Origin: an uncultured Treponema sp.
Lineage (GTDB): Bacteria > Spirochaetota > Spirochaetia > Treponematales > Treponemataceae
NCBI GenBank assembly: GCA_947165895.1
Contig: CAMVCB010000002.1
Span: 1-64,000, forward strand
Reading direction: 5' to 3'
Length of the DNA stretch: 64,000 nt
Below, piece by piece: positions 45,085 through 54,592 of the stretch. How positions within the stretch are numbered: the stretch's first letter is position 1; each line of letters opens with the position of its first letter. A model generated the notes under the pieces. It ran no database searches. It was not told the origin of the DNA and was given only the letters and a program-made list of their open reading frames with translations. The position numbers and the translations under genes are program-made.

Positions 45085-45819
45085 CTACAATACCTTTTCC
45101 AGGAAGCTTTTTGTTCTTTCCTGTTTAGGATGCTTAAGAACCTCGTCTGGAGTTCCTTCTTCTATAATATAGCCGCCGTCCATAAAAATAACGCGTGAAG
45201 CAACCTCGCGGGCAAAGCCCATTTCGTGGGTAACAACAACCATTGTCATACCGCCCTTTGCAAGCTCCTGCATAACGGCAAGAACTTCACCAACCATTTC
45301 CGGGTCCAGGGCAGAAGTAGGCTCGTCAAAAAGCATGATTGAAGGATTCATTGCAAGTGCGCGTGCGATTGCAACACGCTGCTTCTGTCCGCCCGAAAGC
45401 TGCTGAGGATAAGTATCAGCCTTTTCTTCCAGTCCAACGCGGGCAAGAAGCTTAAGTCCTGTTTCGCGGGCTTCTTCCTTAGTCATTTTTTTAAGTTCAA
45501 CCGGAGCCAGCATGATGTTCTGCAAAACTGTCATGTTAGGAAAGAGATTGAAGTGCTGGAATACCATTCCGATATTTTCGCGGGCCTTGTTGATGTTAAT
45601 TTTTTTATCACTGATGTTTTCGCCGTTTACGATTACAGTTCCGGCTGTAATATCTTCAAGACGGTTGAGGCAGCGCAAAAATGTTGATTTTCCGCTTCCT
45701 GAAGGTCCGATAACTACGACTACTTCGCCTTCGTTAATATCAATATTTATGTCTTTTAATACCTGGAGCTGTCCAAAGTTCTTTTTGAGGTTTTCTACAT
45801 GAATCTTACTGCTGGTCAT
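45085..45819 (-). CDS. glnQ: Polar amino-acid ABC transporter ATPase
   Basis: 244-residue GlnQ/ArtP-class ATPase, closer to consensus than the others: Walker [10 protein letters not shown], signature LSGGQKQR, Walker [16 protein letters not shown]-loop VTHE. Overlaps the stop of the permease gene. No CCTA-N9-TAGG site near, so it lies outside the sulfur regulon. Confidence 0.9.
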   Translation of the reverse strand: MTSSKIHVENLKKNFGQLQVLKDINIDINEGEVVVVIGPSGSGKSTFLRCLNRLEDITAGTVIVNGENISDKKININKARENIGMVFQHFNLFPNMTVLQNIMLAPVELKKMTKEEARETGLKLLARVGLEEKADTYPQQLSGGQKQRVAIARALAMNPSIMLFDEPTSALDPEMVGEVLAVMQELAKGGMTMVVVTHEMGFAREVASRVIFMDGGYIIEEGTPDEVLKHPKQERTKSFLEKVL

Positions 45820-46480
45820 TTATCTTAATCTTCCTTTCAATGTTTTTTGCGACTTTACTGAGTGTAACAATTACAATCATATACATAATTCCCACAATGG
45901 CCCAGGTCTGGAGGCTCTTGAAGGTGTTGCCCGAAATAGTTTTACCCATATTTGTAAGCTCTGGGTAACCGATAACAGACAGAATCGAAGTATCCTTCAA
46001 AGTGATGATAAACTGGTTGATAATAGAAGGAATCATAACGCGGAAGGCCTGTGGTAAAATTACCTTGCGCATTGAAACTCCGTAGCTCAAACCAAGGGAA
46101 CGGCTGGCTTCCATCTGGCCCTTATCAATACTCTGGATTCCGGCGCGGAAAATTTCTGCCATATAGGCACCGCAGTTCATAGCCAGGGCAATTGTACCAG
46201 CCTGTAAAGCCGGCAGACGGAAATTATTTACTCCAAGCAGGCGGAAAGCCTGAGGAACGCCGAAATAAATAAAATATGCAAGAACAATAAGCGGAACGCC
46301 ACGTATTGCATCAACATAAATCGTTCCGACTGCATTCAAAGTTTTGTTGCGGCTTACGTTGCAAAGGGCAAAAATAAGACCGATTATCATGGCAAAAATA
46401 AGCGCCAGCAGGGTTAAAATCAGGGTGTAGCCTAAAGACCGAAGAAGCATTGACCAGTAGACCTGAAAAATCTGTAACAT
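45806..46480 (-). CDS. Polar amino-acid ABC transporter permease
   Basis: 224-residue GlnP-type permease; coupling loop [37 protein letters not shown] ribosome site. Its binding protein is not adjacent; the best candidate is the unattached one at 50177-50938. Confidence 0.88.
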   Translation of the reverse strand: MLQIFQVYWSMLLRSLGYTLILTLLALIFAMIIGLIFALCNVSRNKTLNAVGTIYVDAIRGVPLIVLAYFIYFGVPQAFRLLGVNNFRLPALQAGTIALAMNCGAYMAEIFRAGIQSIDKGQMEASRSLGLSYGVSMRKVILPQAFRVMIPSIINQFIITLKDTSILSVIGYPELTNMGKTISGNTFKSLQTWAIVGIMYMIVIVTLSKVAKNIERKIKINDQQ

Positions 46481-46540
46481 CTAGGTGATGCCTCCAAATA
46501 ACAATTATCAATTCTATTATTATACTATATATGAAGATAA

Positions 46541-46588
46541 AAAAAAAGAAGGGGGCTGCCTCCCTGTCTCAGAGACGCAGCTCCCTTT
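46541..46588 (-). terminator. Terminator after the outer-membrane-like gene
   Basis: Leftward: GGGAGCTGC pairs with GCAGCCCCC across an inner GTCTCTGAGAC stem; followed by TTCTTTTTTTTT. Classic Rho-independent form. Confidence 0.78.
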
Positions 46589-46610
46589 CTGTCCTGCGAG
46601 GTGCTTTACC

Positions 46611-47285
46611 TTAGAAGCGCCATGAAATTCCCACTGCAGGAATAACCTTGCTTCCGCCACGGGTGATTGAACTTGTTTTTACATTGCCTGTTCCGTCATC
46701 ATACTCGTAGAAGATTTTTGTAGGGCAGGAATATGCAACAGTTGCTGTTGCAAAAAGTGAAAAATGCTCTCCGGTTGGTGTCCAGATGAAGGTCGCATTT
46801 ACGCCCGGCAAAAATGCACCGTAGTAAACCTTTTGTGTTCTGTGAACTTTTGAATCAGATGGCCAGAAAGCATCTGTGTCGTAATAAAAGGCCGCATAAT
46901 CAATACCCAGCATTCCGTAAAAACCAAAAAATAGATGTTTGTTTCGCACAGGTGCCCAGCCGGCTCCCACAAGAATATCACCGGCAAAGCCCGGGAAAGA
47001 GCTCAGTCTTGAATCAGGATCTGAAATTGTAAGATTACTTGCTGTAAAGCACTGGTCAACAATGGCGCGAACCGAAAATCCGTTCGACATAAGCACGCCT
47101 GTATAAGAAAGATTGAGACCAGTCTGCCAGGTCAGTTTCAGGTTTTCATAGCCTTTTGTTTCGTTGTGAAGAGTTGAGCCGGTAGGAAGCCTCCATCCGA
47201 ATCCCAGGTGATTGTTCCAGGCCTCGCCCGCAAAAAGTCCCGCAGAAAGCATAAAAAAAGCTAAAATAAGGCAAATCTTTTTCAT
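46611..47285 (-). CDS. Small outer-membrane beta-barrel-like protein
   Basis: 224 residues with signal peptide MKKICLILAFFMLSAGLFAGEA. Alternating strands with aromatic residues, ending in a Phe (GISWRF), as is usual for outer-membrane barrels recognised by the Bam machinery. No family named. AAGGAG ribosome site. Own terminator, so monocistronic. Confidence 0.72.
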   Translation of the reverse strand: MKKICLILAFFMLSAGLFAGEAWNNHLGFGWRLPTGSTLHNETKGYENLKLTWQTGLNLSYTGVLMSNGFSVRAIVDQCFTASNLTISDPDSRLSSFPGFAGDILVGAGWAPVRNKHLFFGFYGMLGIDYAAFYYDTDAFWPSDSKVHRTQKVYYGAFLPGVNATFIWTPTGEHFSLFATATVAYSCPTKIFYEYDDGTGNVKTSSITRGGSKVIPAVGISWRF

Positions 47286-47364
47286 ATAAGTTAACTCCTT
47301 TTTTCGTTCTTACTTATATGACACCTGAGGTTAGGAAATCTGTTACTTTTTGTTAAAAAAAAGG

Positions 47365-47457
47365 AGGGGGAAGTCTCCCCCTCGCTCCAACCGTCCGCTT
47401 TGCGTCCGTTTTCCGCTACCCCTTCGCCTAGGGGCTTACGCAGCCCCTAAAACCCCG
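47365..47457 (-). repeat. GC-rich intergenic repeat (CTACCCC/CCCCTAAAACCCC family)
   Basis: Directly after the restriction-enzyme stop, leftward: CGGGGTTTTAGGGGCTG, CCCCTAGGCGAAGGGGTAG, a Cys-rich-looking CGGACGCAAAGCGGACGG stretch, and GAGGGGGAGACTTCCCCCTCC. Same family as 8214 and 39090. Confidence 0.6.
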
Positions 47458-47465
47458 GAGTAACT

Positions 47466-48422
47466 TTACTTATGTGGACCAATAAATTTGTCCCCATTAA
47501 AATGAATCATATGAGTTGGATTGTCTGCAATCCAGGCTTCTGTTTCCCATGCAATTTCTGATGCATAATGTGTAAATGTTTTCTTGTCCGGAAAAGCTGA
47601 TATATAAACCTTATCTGCTGTCACATTTGAAAATAATTCTTCAAGTTCAAGATATCTTTTGCTATCAACAGGACCATGCGAAGTTACAGACTCAACAAGT
47701 ACAAGCCATCTCTTATCTTCAACATACAAAATTACATCAGGCATTTTGCCATGTTGCTGAACATTGAAAAGTAAATTACCTGCAAGTTCCTGATCATAAT
47801 ATCCCCATTTTTCACCTGTATCACCTACATAAATAAGCGTACTGTTTGGTAAAAATCTTGGAGCCATTTGTTCGATTATATCTCTAATCAGTTCACTGTG
47901 CTTGCCAGGTGAAATTTGTATGCTGTGGTTATTCTTTATTTTTACCGAAACCATATTCAACTCTCTTTCATGCGCATATTTGGCAGAAAGAGTAGATTGA
48001 TTCTTTATAAAATCACTAAGCAATGATTCAAAAGCATTTGTTTTGTATGCTTTTATAACATTCAAAGCAGCTGGAGATATCTGATATACAGCTTTAGGAC
48101 TGTTTACTGGACGGTCTGGTTGGTCAGGATTATAAAGAACAATTCCTGCCTGAACCATCTGATGAGTACTAAAACGTCTGAATGTTTCGCGAGTATTTGG
48201 CGCATATTCTTTGTTATAGTAATCTTTTGCAAAAGTCATCATTGGGGTAATTCCAACAAGCGGTCTTTCTGCATTTTTCCAATCTTTTTCTGGGGTAATA
48301 TTCAAAAGAGAAAGCAAGCAATATGCAGTGCGTTCGTTCTGCTGTTCAGCTGGCATCCCAAATTTCTTGAGAATATCTATTGCTTCTTCAAGCTTCTGTT
48401 TAATTTGCTCGTCAACTTTCAT
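47466..48422 (-). CDS. BsuBI/PstI-family type II restriction endonuclease
   Basis: 318 residues. C-terminal domain contains MPDVILYVEDKRWLVLVESVTSHGPVDSKRYLELEELF, the hallmark of the BsuBI_PstI_RE family (PD-(D/E)xK-like catalytic part: D and the VLVES). Known relatives cut CTGCAG; specificity here is inferred. The start overlaps the methyltransferase stop by four bases; a linked expression order of methylase first protects the host. Confidence 0.9.
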   Translation of the reverse strand: MKVDEQIKQKLEEAIDILKKFGMPAEQQNERTAYCLLSLLNITPEKDWKNAERPLVGITPMMTFAKDYYNKEYAPNTRETFRRFSTHQMVQAGIVLYNPDQPDRPVNSPKAVYQISPAALNVIKAYKTNAFESLLSDFIKNQSTLSAKYAHERELNMVSVKIKNNHSIQISPGKHSELIRDIIEQMAPRFLPNSTLIYVGDTGEKWGYYDQELAGNLLFNVQQHGKMPDVILYVEDKRWLVLVESVTSHGPVDSKRYLELEELFSNVTADKVYISAFPDKKTFTHYASEIAWETEAWIADNPTHMIHFNGDKFIGPHK

Positions 48423-49891
48423 TTCGATACCTCTTCTGCAAGTTTATCAAAAAGAGTTTGAGTCCAAAGTCCTTCAGATTTTAATTTTTTACCAAGCTGA
48501 ACAAGTTGTTCTGATGTTGGATACGGAAGATTTCTTAAATCTGTTGCATTTACCTGTGTATGTCCGCTGAACAATCTGAATTTTTCGTCAATATAAGTTG
48601 AGTTTAGCCAGCAAATCAAACCGTATGCAATATTTTCTTCAAGTGATGACTTATTTTGATGAAATACGTTCAAATGATTTTCAAAAGCAATAGTATTCTC
48701 AATAAAGTTATTTGGAGTTATAAGGGAAGCAACAACACGTTTTGTTTCTTCTTTTGTTGAAAATCGCTTTACAAGAACATAAAAACCTTTCGGAAAAAGT
48801 TGTTTTTCTACTTCTTCCGAAACAATAATAGCATTTGGCTTTTTTGATTCTTGTGGCCATGCAAGACGGTGATTTTTAAGATGTACTGAATAAATAAGAG
48901 GTACAGATTTTTCTATATAATCTTTTAGAAGAAGATTCTTCATTCGGAAATCTACAATTGACCCCGTTGACACTTTTATATTTAGGGCTTGCAGATTCGA
49001 ATAAGTTGTTACATTTTCCTCGCCCACCTGCTGTTTTGTAGGAATATTAAAATATTTTTCTTTGTCATTTTTATGTAGAATTTGATTGAAAGAAACCTCA
49101 AATTCAGAAAGTCCTTCAAAAGAATCATCATTACAATAAGAAATCTTTACATTTTTCTGTTCGGCATTCTTTTGAAGCATGATGATAATATTTTCCTGCA
49201 ATACAGCTTCATCTTTAAAAGCTTTATCACGAGATTCAAAAAGATGAATATGTTTAATTGCACAATTTTTTAAAATGAACTCACGGAATGGCTTATAATA
49301 AACGCCGTTACAAAAACTGCGAGGAACAATTGCTACAATATATCCATTATCTTCTGTAAGAGAAATTGCCGCCCCCATAAATGCCGAATACAAATTCACA
49401 GTTTCAAGACCAAATGCCCGAGCTGACTGACGCTCTTTTGAATTTGTTAAAATCTTTTTGTAGGGGGGATTCATTATGACATGTGTGTAAGTTTCGTTTA
49501 CTTTCCATGTATATTCAAATGATGTTTTTTCCAAAAAATCTTCTGAAAAAATTTCATAATCTGATTTTTTAAATGCAGAACTTGAAGAGGCAATATTTTT
49601 ACTTAAAATATTATAAACATCTTTATCAATATCATAAGCAGAAACATGAATTTCTGGAGTATCCCATTTTTCTTTTAAGATTCTTTCCATAAAGGAACAC
49701 GATAGAGTTCCAATTCCTGCTCCAGGGTCTAACAGCTTAATCTTTTTATTTGTTGCAGGAAACAATGAAGACATAAATTTTGCTATTGGATATGGTGTAA
49801 AATACTGACCTAGAACCTCTTTATGATTTAAAGAAGTCTGGATAGCGTGAGATTTTCGTTCGTTTTCAAGAGTTTCCGCAACTGAAAGCAT
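48419..49891 (-). CDS. Adenine-specific DNA methyltransferase (PstI-type)
   Basis: 490 residues. SAM-binding LLDPGAGIGTLS (motif I) and catalytic NPPYKK (motif IV) mark an N6-adenine methylase. LGQYFTPYPIAKFM precedes motif I, as in gamma-class M.PstI relatives. Protects the host from the neighbouring endonuclease. TATAAT ends six bases before the ATG, with no ribosome site, so a leaderless mRNA is likely. Confidence 0.9.
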   Translation of the reverse strand: MLSVAETLENERKSHAIQTSLNHKEVLGQYFTPYPIAKFMSSLFPATNKKIKLLDPGAGIGTLSCSFMERILKEKWDTPEIHVSAYDIDKDVYNILSKNIASSSSAFKKSDYEIFSEDFLEKTSFEYTWKVNETYTHVIMNPPYKKILTNSKERQSARAFGLETVNLYSAFMGAAISLTEDNGYIVAIVPRSFCNGVYYKPFREFILKNCAIKHIHLFESRDKAFKDEAVLQENIIIMLQKNAEQKNVKISYCNDDSFEGLSEFEVSFNQILHKNDKEKYFNIPTKQQVGEENVTTYSNLQALNIKVSTGSIVDFRMKNLLLKDYIEKSVPLIYSVHLKNHRLAWPQESKKPNAIIVSEEVEKQLFPKGFYVLVKRFSTKEETKRVVASLITPNNFIENTIAFENHLNVFHQNKSSLEENIAYGLICWLNSTYIDEKFRLFSGHTQVNATDLRNLPYPTSEQLVQLGKKLKSEGLWTQTLFDKLAEEVSK

Positions 49892-49995
49892 AGTCTTATT
49901 ATACTATATTTTTGTTTTTAAAACTATTATGATACTGTATTTATAATTTGTGAACTTGCTGGTGTTTTATAATTTTTTAGGAAGTGTATTAAAAG

Positions 49996-50100
49996 GGGGC
50001 GTTACGGGGGAAATCCCCCGTAGAGAGGGTAGCCCGCAACGAAGTGCGGGCGCAGGGAGAGACTTCTCCCTCTTTTAGAAGGGGCTCGCTAGTCTCGCCC
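49996..50100. repeat. GC-rich intergenic repeat
   Basis: GGGGGCGTTACGGGGGAAATCCCCCG, GAGGGTAGCCCGCAACGAAGTGCGGGCG, GGGAGAGACTTCTCCC. Related to the elements at 39090 and 62326. Lies between the methylase promoter and the 3-prime end of the leftward binding-protein gene, where the stems may act as its terminator. The rest of 49892-50176 is AT-rich without a gene. Confidence 0.55.
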
Positions 50101-50176
50101 CTTGAGATGTTTTCATGTAGAAGCTAAACAAACCCGCTGTCGCAGCTTTGTTTTTAACGCTTCTGCTATTATCATC

Positions 50177-50938
50177 TTACTTCAAATATTTATCCAGAAT
50201 TGCCTGGTATTTGCCGTTGGCGCGGATGTTTGCAAGACCCTTATTGAATTTATCAAGAAGCTCCTGGTTAGCAGGATTCATGATTGCAAAGCCGTATGGA
50301 GCACCGTCACTTTCCATTCCTGCAGGAATTTTAAGAGGAAGCTTTGCAGTTTTGATGTTGTCTGCCATAATTGGTGTATCTTCGCAGCATGCAGCTGAGT
50401 TTCCAAGAATTACATCCTGATACATTGTAGGAGAATCTTCAAAAACTGTTACTTTGAAGCCATATTTATCTTTGAGGCTGTTTGCAAAGTCCATTCCGGC
50501 TGTACCGTTTTTAACTGCAACAGTTTTGCCCTTCAAATCTTCATATTTTGTGATATTGCTGTTTTTTGCAACAACAAAAGTCTGTGTAGCATTGTAGTAA
50601 CCGTCAGAGAAAATCCAGCCTGAATCAATACGGCTCTGTTTGATTGTAGCACCGGCGATAAGACCATCAGCCTGACCAACCTGAACTGCTGCAACACCTG
50701 CATCCCAGCCCAGTGACTGCAAGTCATAAGCAAATCCCTGATCTTCTGCAATTGCGGCAAGCAGGTCAACGTCAATTCCTACAAACTTGTTCTTTTCGTT
50801 TGTGTACTCAAAAGGACGGAAAACTGTATCAGTTGCGATAATCCATACCTTTCCCTTAGCCTTTGATTTTTTTGCCGCAAAAGCTGATGATGTAAGAAGC
50901 ATTGCTACTGTTGCAAGAGCTAAAACCAATTTTTTCAT
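50177..50938 (-). CDS. Amino-acid ABC transporter substrate-binding protein (family 3)
   Basis: 253 residues with signal peptide ending near SSAFAAKK. Family-3 motifs VWIIATDTVFRPFEYTNEKNKFVGIDVDLLAAIAEDQGF and VAKNSNITKYEDLKGKTVAVKNGTAG. Stands alone; no permease or ATPase in its operon. The GlnPQ-like pair at 45.1-46.5 kb lacks a binding protein, so they likely work together. A long leader hairpin with U-run lies before it. Confidence 0.87.
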   Translation of the reverse strand: MKKLVLALATVAMLLTSSAFAAKKSKAKGKVWIIATDTVFRPFEYTNEKNKFVGIDVDLLAAIAEDQGFAYDLQSLGWDAGVAAVQVGQADGLIAGATIKQSRIDSGWIFSDGYYNATQTFVVAKNSNITKYEDLKGKTVAVKNGTAGMDFANSLKDKYGFKVTVFEDSPTMYQDVILGNSAACCEDTPIMADNIKTAKLPLKIPAGMESDGAPYGFAIMNPANQELLDKFNKGLANIRANGKYQAILDKYLK

Positions 50939-50977
50939 TTAACAAATCCTCCAATGATTTTTAATAAAACTTTAAAA

Positions 50978-51030
50978 AAATAGCGAAAAGCAGAATTCCT
51001 TTTATAAAGCCTCCTTACCTTTCGCTATTT
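50978..51030 (-). promoter_or_regulatory. Leader attenuator-like hairpin before the binding-protein gene
   Basis: AAATAGCGAAA (51030-51020) pairs with TTTCGCTATTT (50988-50978), giving an 11-bp stem over a 31-nt loop that holds AAGGAGG. In gene direction TTTTTTT follows. It lies about 40 bp before the start codon, where a terminator would be expected only if expression is controlled by attenuation. Confidence 0.55.
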
Positions 51031-51160
51031 ATAAGTTTATTGAAAAATAAAGCACTGTTCAAGATATAAATTTAAAGTGAAAAAATCCTGCGGGCAGACA
51101 AACGGCAAAATGTGACTGGGTGTAGCAACTCGCCCCCATATTCCTATATAATAGAACAAT

Positions 51161-52684
51161 ATGGCAAAGAAAAAGCAGAAACCGGATTTTAGTAAGCCTA
51201 AGAGCAGTCCGGAAAAAAATCAGGATTTTGAGCAGAATGATATTATTATAGAAGAACCTGATTTTATTGATGACAGTGCGCAGGATATTAAGTTTAAGAA
51301 CGGAATTGCGCCGGAAGATATGGAATATGAAGGCCTGCCGACAGTTGTAATTGCGGGCCGTCCTAATGTTGGAAAATCGACACTTTTTAACAGGTTTTTG
51401 AACCGCCGCGTTGCAATTGTAAATGATCAGCCGGGCGTTACCCGTGACCCTGTAGAAACTACAGCCATTATTAACGGCCAGCCTGTTCATCTTGTTGATA
51501 CCGGCGGTTATAAGCTGACCCGTGACATCGGCAGTAAAGAGGCTGAGCTTGATGATTACGTTGTTGAGCGTTCGCTTGCAATGATTGAAAAGGCTGACCT
51601 TGTAATTCTTCTTCTGGAGGCTGGAGTTATTACAGGCGAGGACGAAGAGTTTATTTTGAAAATGCGTCCTTACTGGAACAAGCTGATTGCCTGTGTAAAT
51701 AAAACTGAGGGCGGTAAAAACGAAGCTGAAGCCTGGAACTATGCAAAGTACGGCTTTGAAGATCTCCTTTTTATTTCGGCAGAGCACGGAGACCGCATTT
51801 CTGACCTTGCTGATTTGATAACCGGCCGCTGTGATTTTTCACACGTGAAGGTGCTTTCTGCTGACCGTCCGATTAAAATCGCAATTTTGGGAAAACCAAA
51901 TACAGGAAAATCTACTCTTTCTAACCGGCTGACTCACTCGGAAGCTTCTATTGTATGTGATTATGCCGGAACGACCCGCGACGTTGTTGAAGGTGACTTT
52001 GATTTTGGCGGAAAGCATTTTAAGGTTCTGGATACTGCCGGAATCCGCCGCAAGGCCCGCGTAAATGATGATGTTGAATATTATTCAGTAAACCGCGCCA
52101 TCAAAACCCTTGATGAATGTGATATTGTTTTTCTTTTGATTGATGCTGTTGAAGGACTTGCCGAGCAGGATAAAAAAATCTGTTCTCTTGCCTTTGAAAA
52201 GGGCCGCGGAATTATCTTTGTTTTGAACAAGTGGGATTTGCGCGAAGAGCAGGGAAGTAAGGCAGAAAAATCTGTAAAGGAATGGATGAACATTATGTTC
52301 GGGCAGATGGATTTTGCCCCGATTTTGACTTTGAGTGCCCTTTACGGAAAGGGAATTAAGGAGCTTTTAAAGACAGCAATCGGACTTTATGAGCAGCTGA
52401 CCCGAAAGATTCCTACTCCGAGCCTTAATAATGCCCTTCAGGACTGGCTGGAACGTTATCCGCCTCCTGCAAGTAAAACAGCTCATTTCAAAATCCGCTA
52501 TATGATTCAGTCAAGCACAAATCCTGTCGGCTTTATTATTTTTGCAACACGGCCGGAAGTTGTGCCTGAGCCTTATATCACCTACCTCAAGAACAGAATC
52601 CGCGAAGACCTTGGTTTTGACCAGATTCCGGTTCAGCTTGAAATGAAGGGCAGCCGCCAGAAGTGGGAAGAAAGAGAGCGCTAA
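51161..52684 (+). CDS. der: Ribosome-biogenesis GTPase Der (EngA)
   Basis: 507 residues with two consecutive GTPase domains (G1 GRPNVGKST at about 67; second G1 GKPNTGKST near 246) and the C-terminal KH-like domain. An acidic/lysine-rich extension of about 60 residues before the first GTPase domain is unusual in length. TATAAT at 51147-51152 ends eight bases before the ATG and no ribosome site is present: probably leaderless. Essential for 50S assembly in bacteria. Confidence 0.94.
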   Translation: MAKKKQKPDFSKPKSSPEKNQDFEQNDIIIEEPDFIDDSAQDIKFKNGIAPEDMEYEGLPTVVIAGRPNVGKSTLFNRFLNRRVAIVNDQPGVTRDPVETTAIINGQPVHLVDTGGYKLTRDIGSKEAELDDYVVERSLAMIEKADLVILLLEAGVITGEDEEFILKMRPYWNKLIACVNKTEGGKNEAEAWNYAKYGFEDLLFISAEHGDRISDLADLITGRCDFSHVKVLSADRPIKIAILGKPNTGKSTLSNRLTHSEASIVCDYAGTTRDVVEGDFDFGGKHFKVLDTAGIRRKARVNDDVEYYSVNRAIKTLDECDIVFLLIDAVEGLAEQDKKICSLAFEKGRGIIFVLNKWDLREEQGSKAEKSVKEWMNIMFGQMDFAPILTLSALYGKGIKELLKTAIGLYEQLTRKIPTPSLNNALQDWLERYPPPASKTAHFKIRYMIQSSTNPVGFIIFATRPEVVPEPYITYLKNRIREDLGFDQIPVQLEMKGSRQKWEERER

Positions 52685-53017
52685 GTGGAATATACAATAG
52701 GCCAGGTTGAAGAACTTACAGGTGTAAAGCCTCATGTTTTGCGTTACTGGGAAGAGGTTGTTCCCGGTTTTACGCCTCAGAAGGATTTGACCGGCCGGCG
52801 TTTTTATACTCAGCATGAGGTTGAGCTTATTTTCCGTCTGAAATATCTGATTACAGAAAAAAAATTTACTGCCGAGGGTGCCGGACGCCAGATTTTAGAG
52901 GAAGCTCAGACAGTCCAGAATAATTCAGAGCTGATTCATTTAATCCGCCAAACCAGGGCTGAACTTTCCCGGCTTTACCTTGCCTTAAAAGAGGGCGGAA
53001 AAGGAAAATCTAAATGA
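52685..53017 (+). CDS. MerR-family mini regulator
   Basis: 110 residues with a GTG start directly after the der stop. MerR winged-helix: YTIGQVEELTGVKPHVLRYWEEVVPGFTPQKDLTGRRFYTQHEVELIFRLKYLI. There is no effector-binding domain after the coiled-coil region, so it likely does not sense a metal. Overlaps the next gene start (ATGA). Confidence 0.85.
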   Translation: MEYTIGQVEELTGVKPHVLRYWEEVVPGFTPQKDLTGRRFYTQHEVELIFRLKYLITEKKFTAEGAGRQILEEAQTVQNNSELIHLIRQTRAELSRLYLALKEGGKGKSK

Positions 53018-54231
53018 AATTCAAGACATTAAATTCTTTGTTTGCAAAAAGTCAGTTTTCTAAGCAGCAGATTGACCTGCTTGAAAATTTTGACAAAATA
53101 ATTCAGTCGGTTCGTCCTTTGAACAGCCGCCAGCTTCAGGCTTTACCTGACAATATTGCAGCCCTTTCCCATCAGCTTACGGACGAGAGGGGAAGCCGCC
53201 GCCTTGGCTACATGAATGAAAACGTTCAGCTTTCGGCTTATGTCCGCTATTTTACCTGGTGGAATCTTGTAAGGCTTACAAGGCTTTTTGCAAATTTGCC
53301 GCAATCAGCTTTTCCGCAGCAGGCTGCTTCTTGCCTTGACCTGGGAAGCGGACCTCTTACCCTTGTAACAGCCCTCTGGATTGCCCGTCCCGAGCTTCGC
53401 AATCTTCCATTAACCTGGTACTGTCTTGATATTTCCCAGGGAGCCTTGACTCTTGGTGAAGATATTTTTATGGCGGTTGCCGCAAAACTCCCGCCGGCTG
53501 ATCAGAACGCTGCGGCCCACTGGAAAATCATCCGGGTAAAAGGTCAGTTCGGAACTTTTATAAAGGAAAAGTGCAGCTTTGTTACCTGCGCAAATATGTT
53601 CAACGAGCTGGATCAGGGAAGCAAAATGCCGCCGGAATTCCAGACAAAAAAATATTTTGACCAGCTTTCTGCATACGCTGCCCCGGACGCAAAGTTTCTT
53701 CTTGTTGAACCGGGTGTACCTAAGGCTGCAAGAACACTTTCTCTTCTTCGCGAGCGGTTTATAAAATCCGGCTGCAGTCTTATTGCTCCCTGCCCTCATG
53801 CGGGTGACTGCCCTATGAACGGTTTTAAGTCTTATACGGGAAGTAAAAACAAATGGTGTAATTTTGCTTTTTCTACAGAGGATGCTCCTGCCAGACTTCA
53901 AAAGCTTTCTGCCGCCGCAAAGCTTCCTAAGGAAAGAGCGGTGCTGAGCTTTATCAGCCTGGTCAGAGGGGATGCCGGCAGGGCGGAAGGTGATGCTAAA
54001 GCTCAGGCAGGCGATTCAAAAAACATTCTTCTCCGCATTAATTCCGACCCTTTCAGGCTGCCTAAGAACAGAAGTGGTTTTTACTGCTGCAGCCGTCTGG
54101 GGCTCACTCTTGCCGCAAGCGAAAATCCGGATGCTCTTGCTTCCGGCGACTTAATCAGCGTGGAATTGACAAAAAATCCTGATCAGCTTCCAGAGGATTT
54201 TAAATCAGGCGCAAAAATTATCCATCTCTAA
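53014..54231 (+). CDS. Rsm22-like small-ribosomal-subunit methyltransferase family protein
   Basis: 405 residues. SAM-binding CLDLGSGPLTLVTALWIA near 108, a Cys/His cluster SLIAPCPHAGDCPMN and NKWCNFAFS typical of the Rsm22 family, which carries an iron-sulfur cluster and is tied to mitochondrial small-subunit assembly. Translationally coupled to the MerR gene. Bacterial role is poorly known. Confidence 0.83.
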   Translation: MKFKTLNSLFAKSQFSKQQIDLLENFDKIIQSVRPLNSRQLQALPDNIAALSHQLTDERGSRRLGYMNENVQLSAYVRYFTWWNLVRLTRLFANLPQSAFPQQAASCLDLGSGPLTLVTALWIARPELRNLPLTWYCLDISQGALTLGEDIFMAVAAKLPPADQNAAAHWKIIRVKGQFGTFIKEKCSFVTCANMFNELDQGSKMPPEFQTKKYFDQLSAYAAPDAKFLLVEPGVPKAARTLSLLRERFIKSGCSLIAPCPHAGDCPMNGFKSYTGSKNKWCNFAFSTEDAPARLQKLSAAAKLPKERAVLSFISLVRGDAGRAEGDAKAQAGDSKNILLRINSDPFRLPKNRSGFYCCSRLGLTLAASENPDALASGDLISVELTKNPDQLPEDFKSGAKIIHL

Positions 54232-54592
54232 AATCCGCCTGCTTTTATAACAAATTTTTATTAAAAATACCCGTTTCTATCGATAATAACCTTGGTTATT
54301 TTTAAAATGACCTTGGTTATTTCACTATCTCCGCTATTGAAAAAACTCCATCATCTGATAAGATTTATATAACTTTTGAAAATATATTTAGAAATAAATT
54401 AAAAAAGTCGGCGCAATATACAATTAAATATGTTTTTGCCAAATAGATTTAGAAATTGTTGGGAGAGGGTTTACATATAAAGAGAGAGTTTGAGGAACTT
54501 TATCCTCAGAGAGAGTTGAAATCCGGATGCTGCTACGGCGGCTCCGGATTTTTTTTCTTGCACCTTAATTTTAGTCTGTTATAATTGAAATT
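54232..54592. other. 361-bp non-coding stretch with operator-like dyads and terminator
   Basis: Two copies of AACCTTGGTTATT-type dyads at about 54286-54336 (AATAACCTTGGTTATT and ACCTTGGTTATTTC) might be a protein site. Further on, a possible small transcript: GAGGAACTTTATCCTC stem, then AATCCGGA paired with TCCGGATT followed by TTTTTTT (about 54520-54556), a good Rho-independent terminator. After it comes the pfkA promoter. No protein gene seen. Confidence 0.5.
54520..54556 (+). terminator. Rho-independent terminator
   Basis: AATCCGGA and TCCGGATT form an 8-bp stem over a 15-nt loop, followed by a run of T. It closes either the der-MerR-Rsm22 operon or a short RNA starting within the intergenic region. 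Confidence 0.8.

Noticed and set aside
51059..51787. Open frame on the minus strand over the start of der
   Set aside because: Lies antisense to the conserved first GTPase domain and its own leaderless promoter; low-complexity Asn/Phe/Lys translation.
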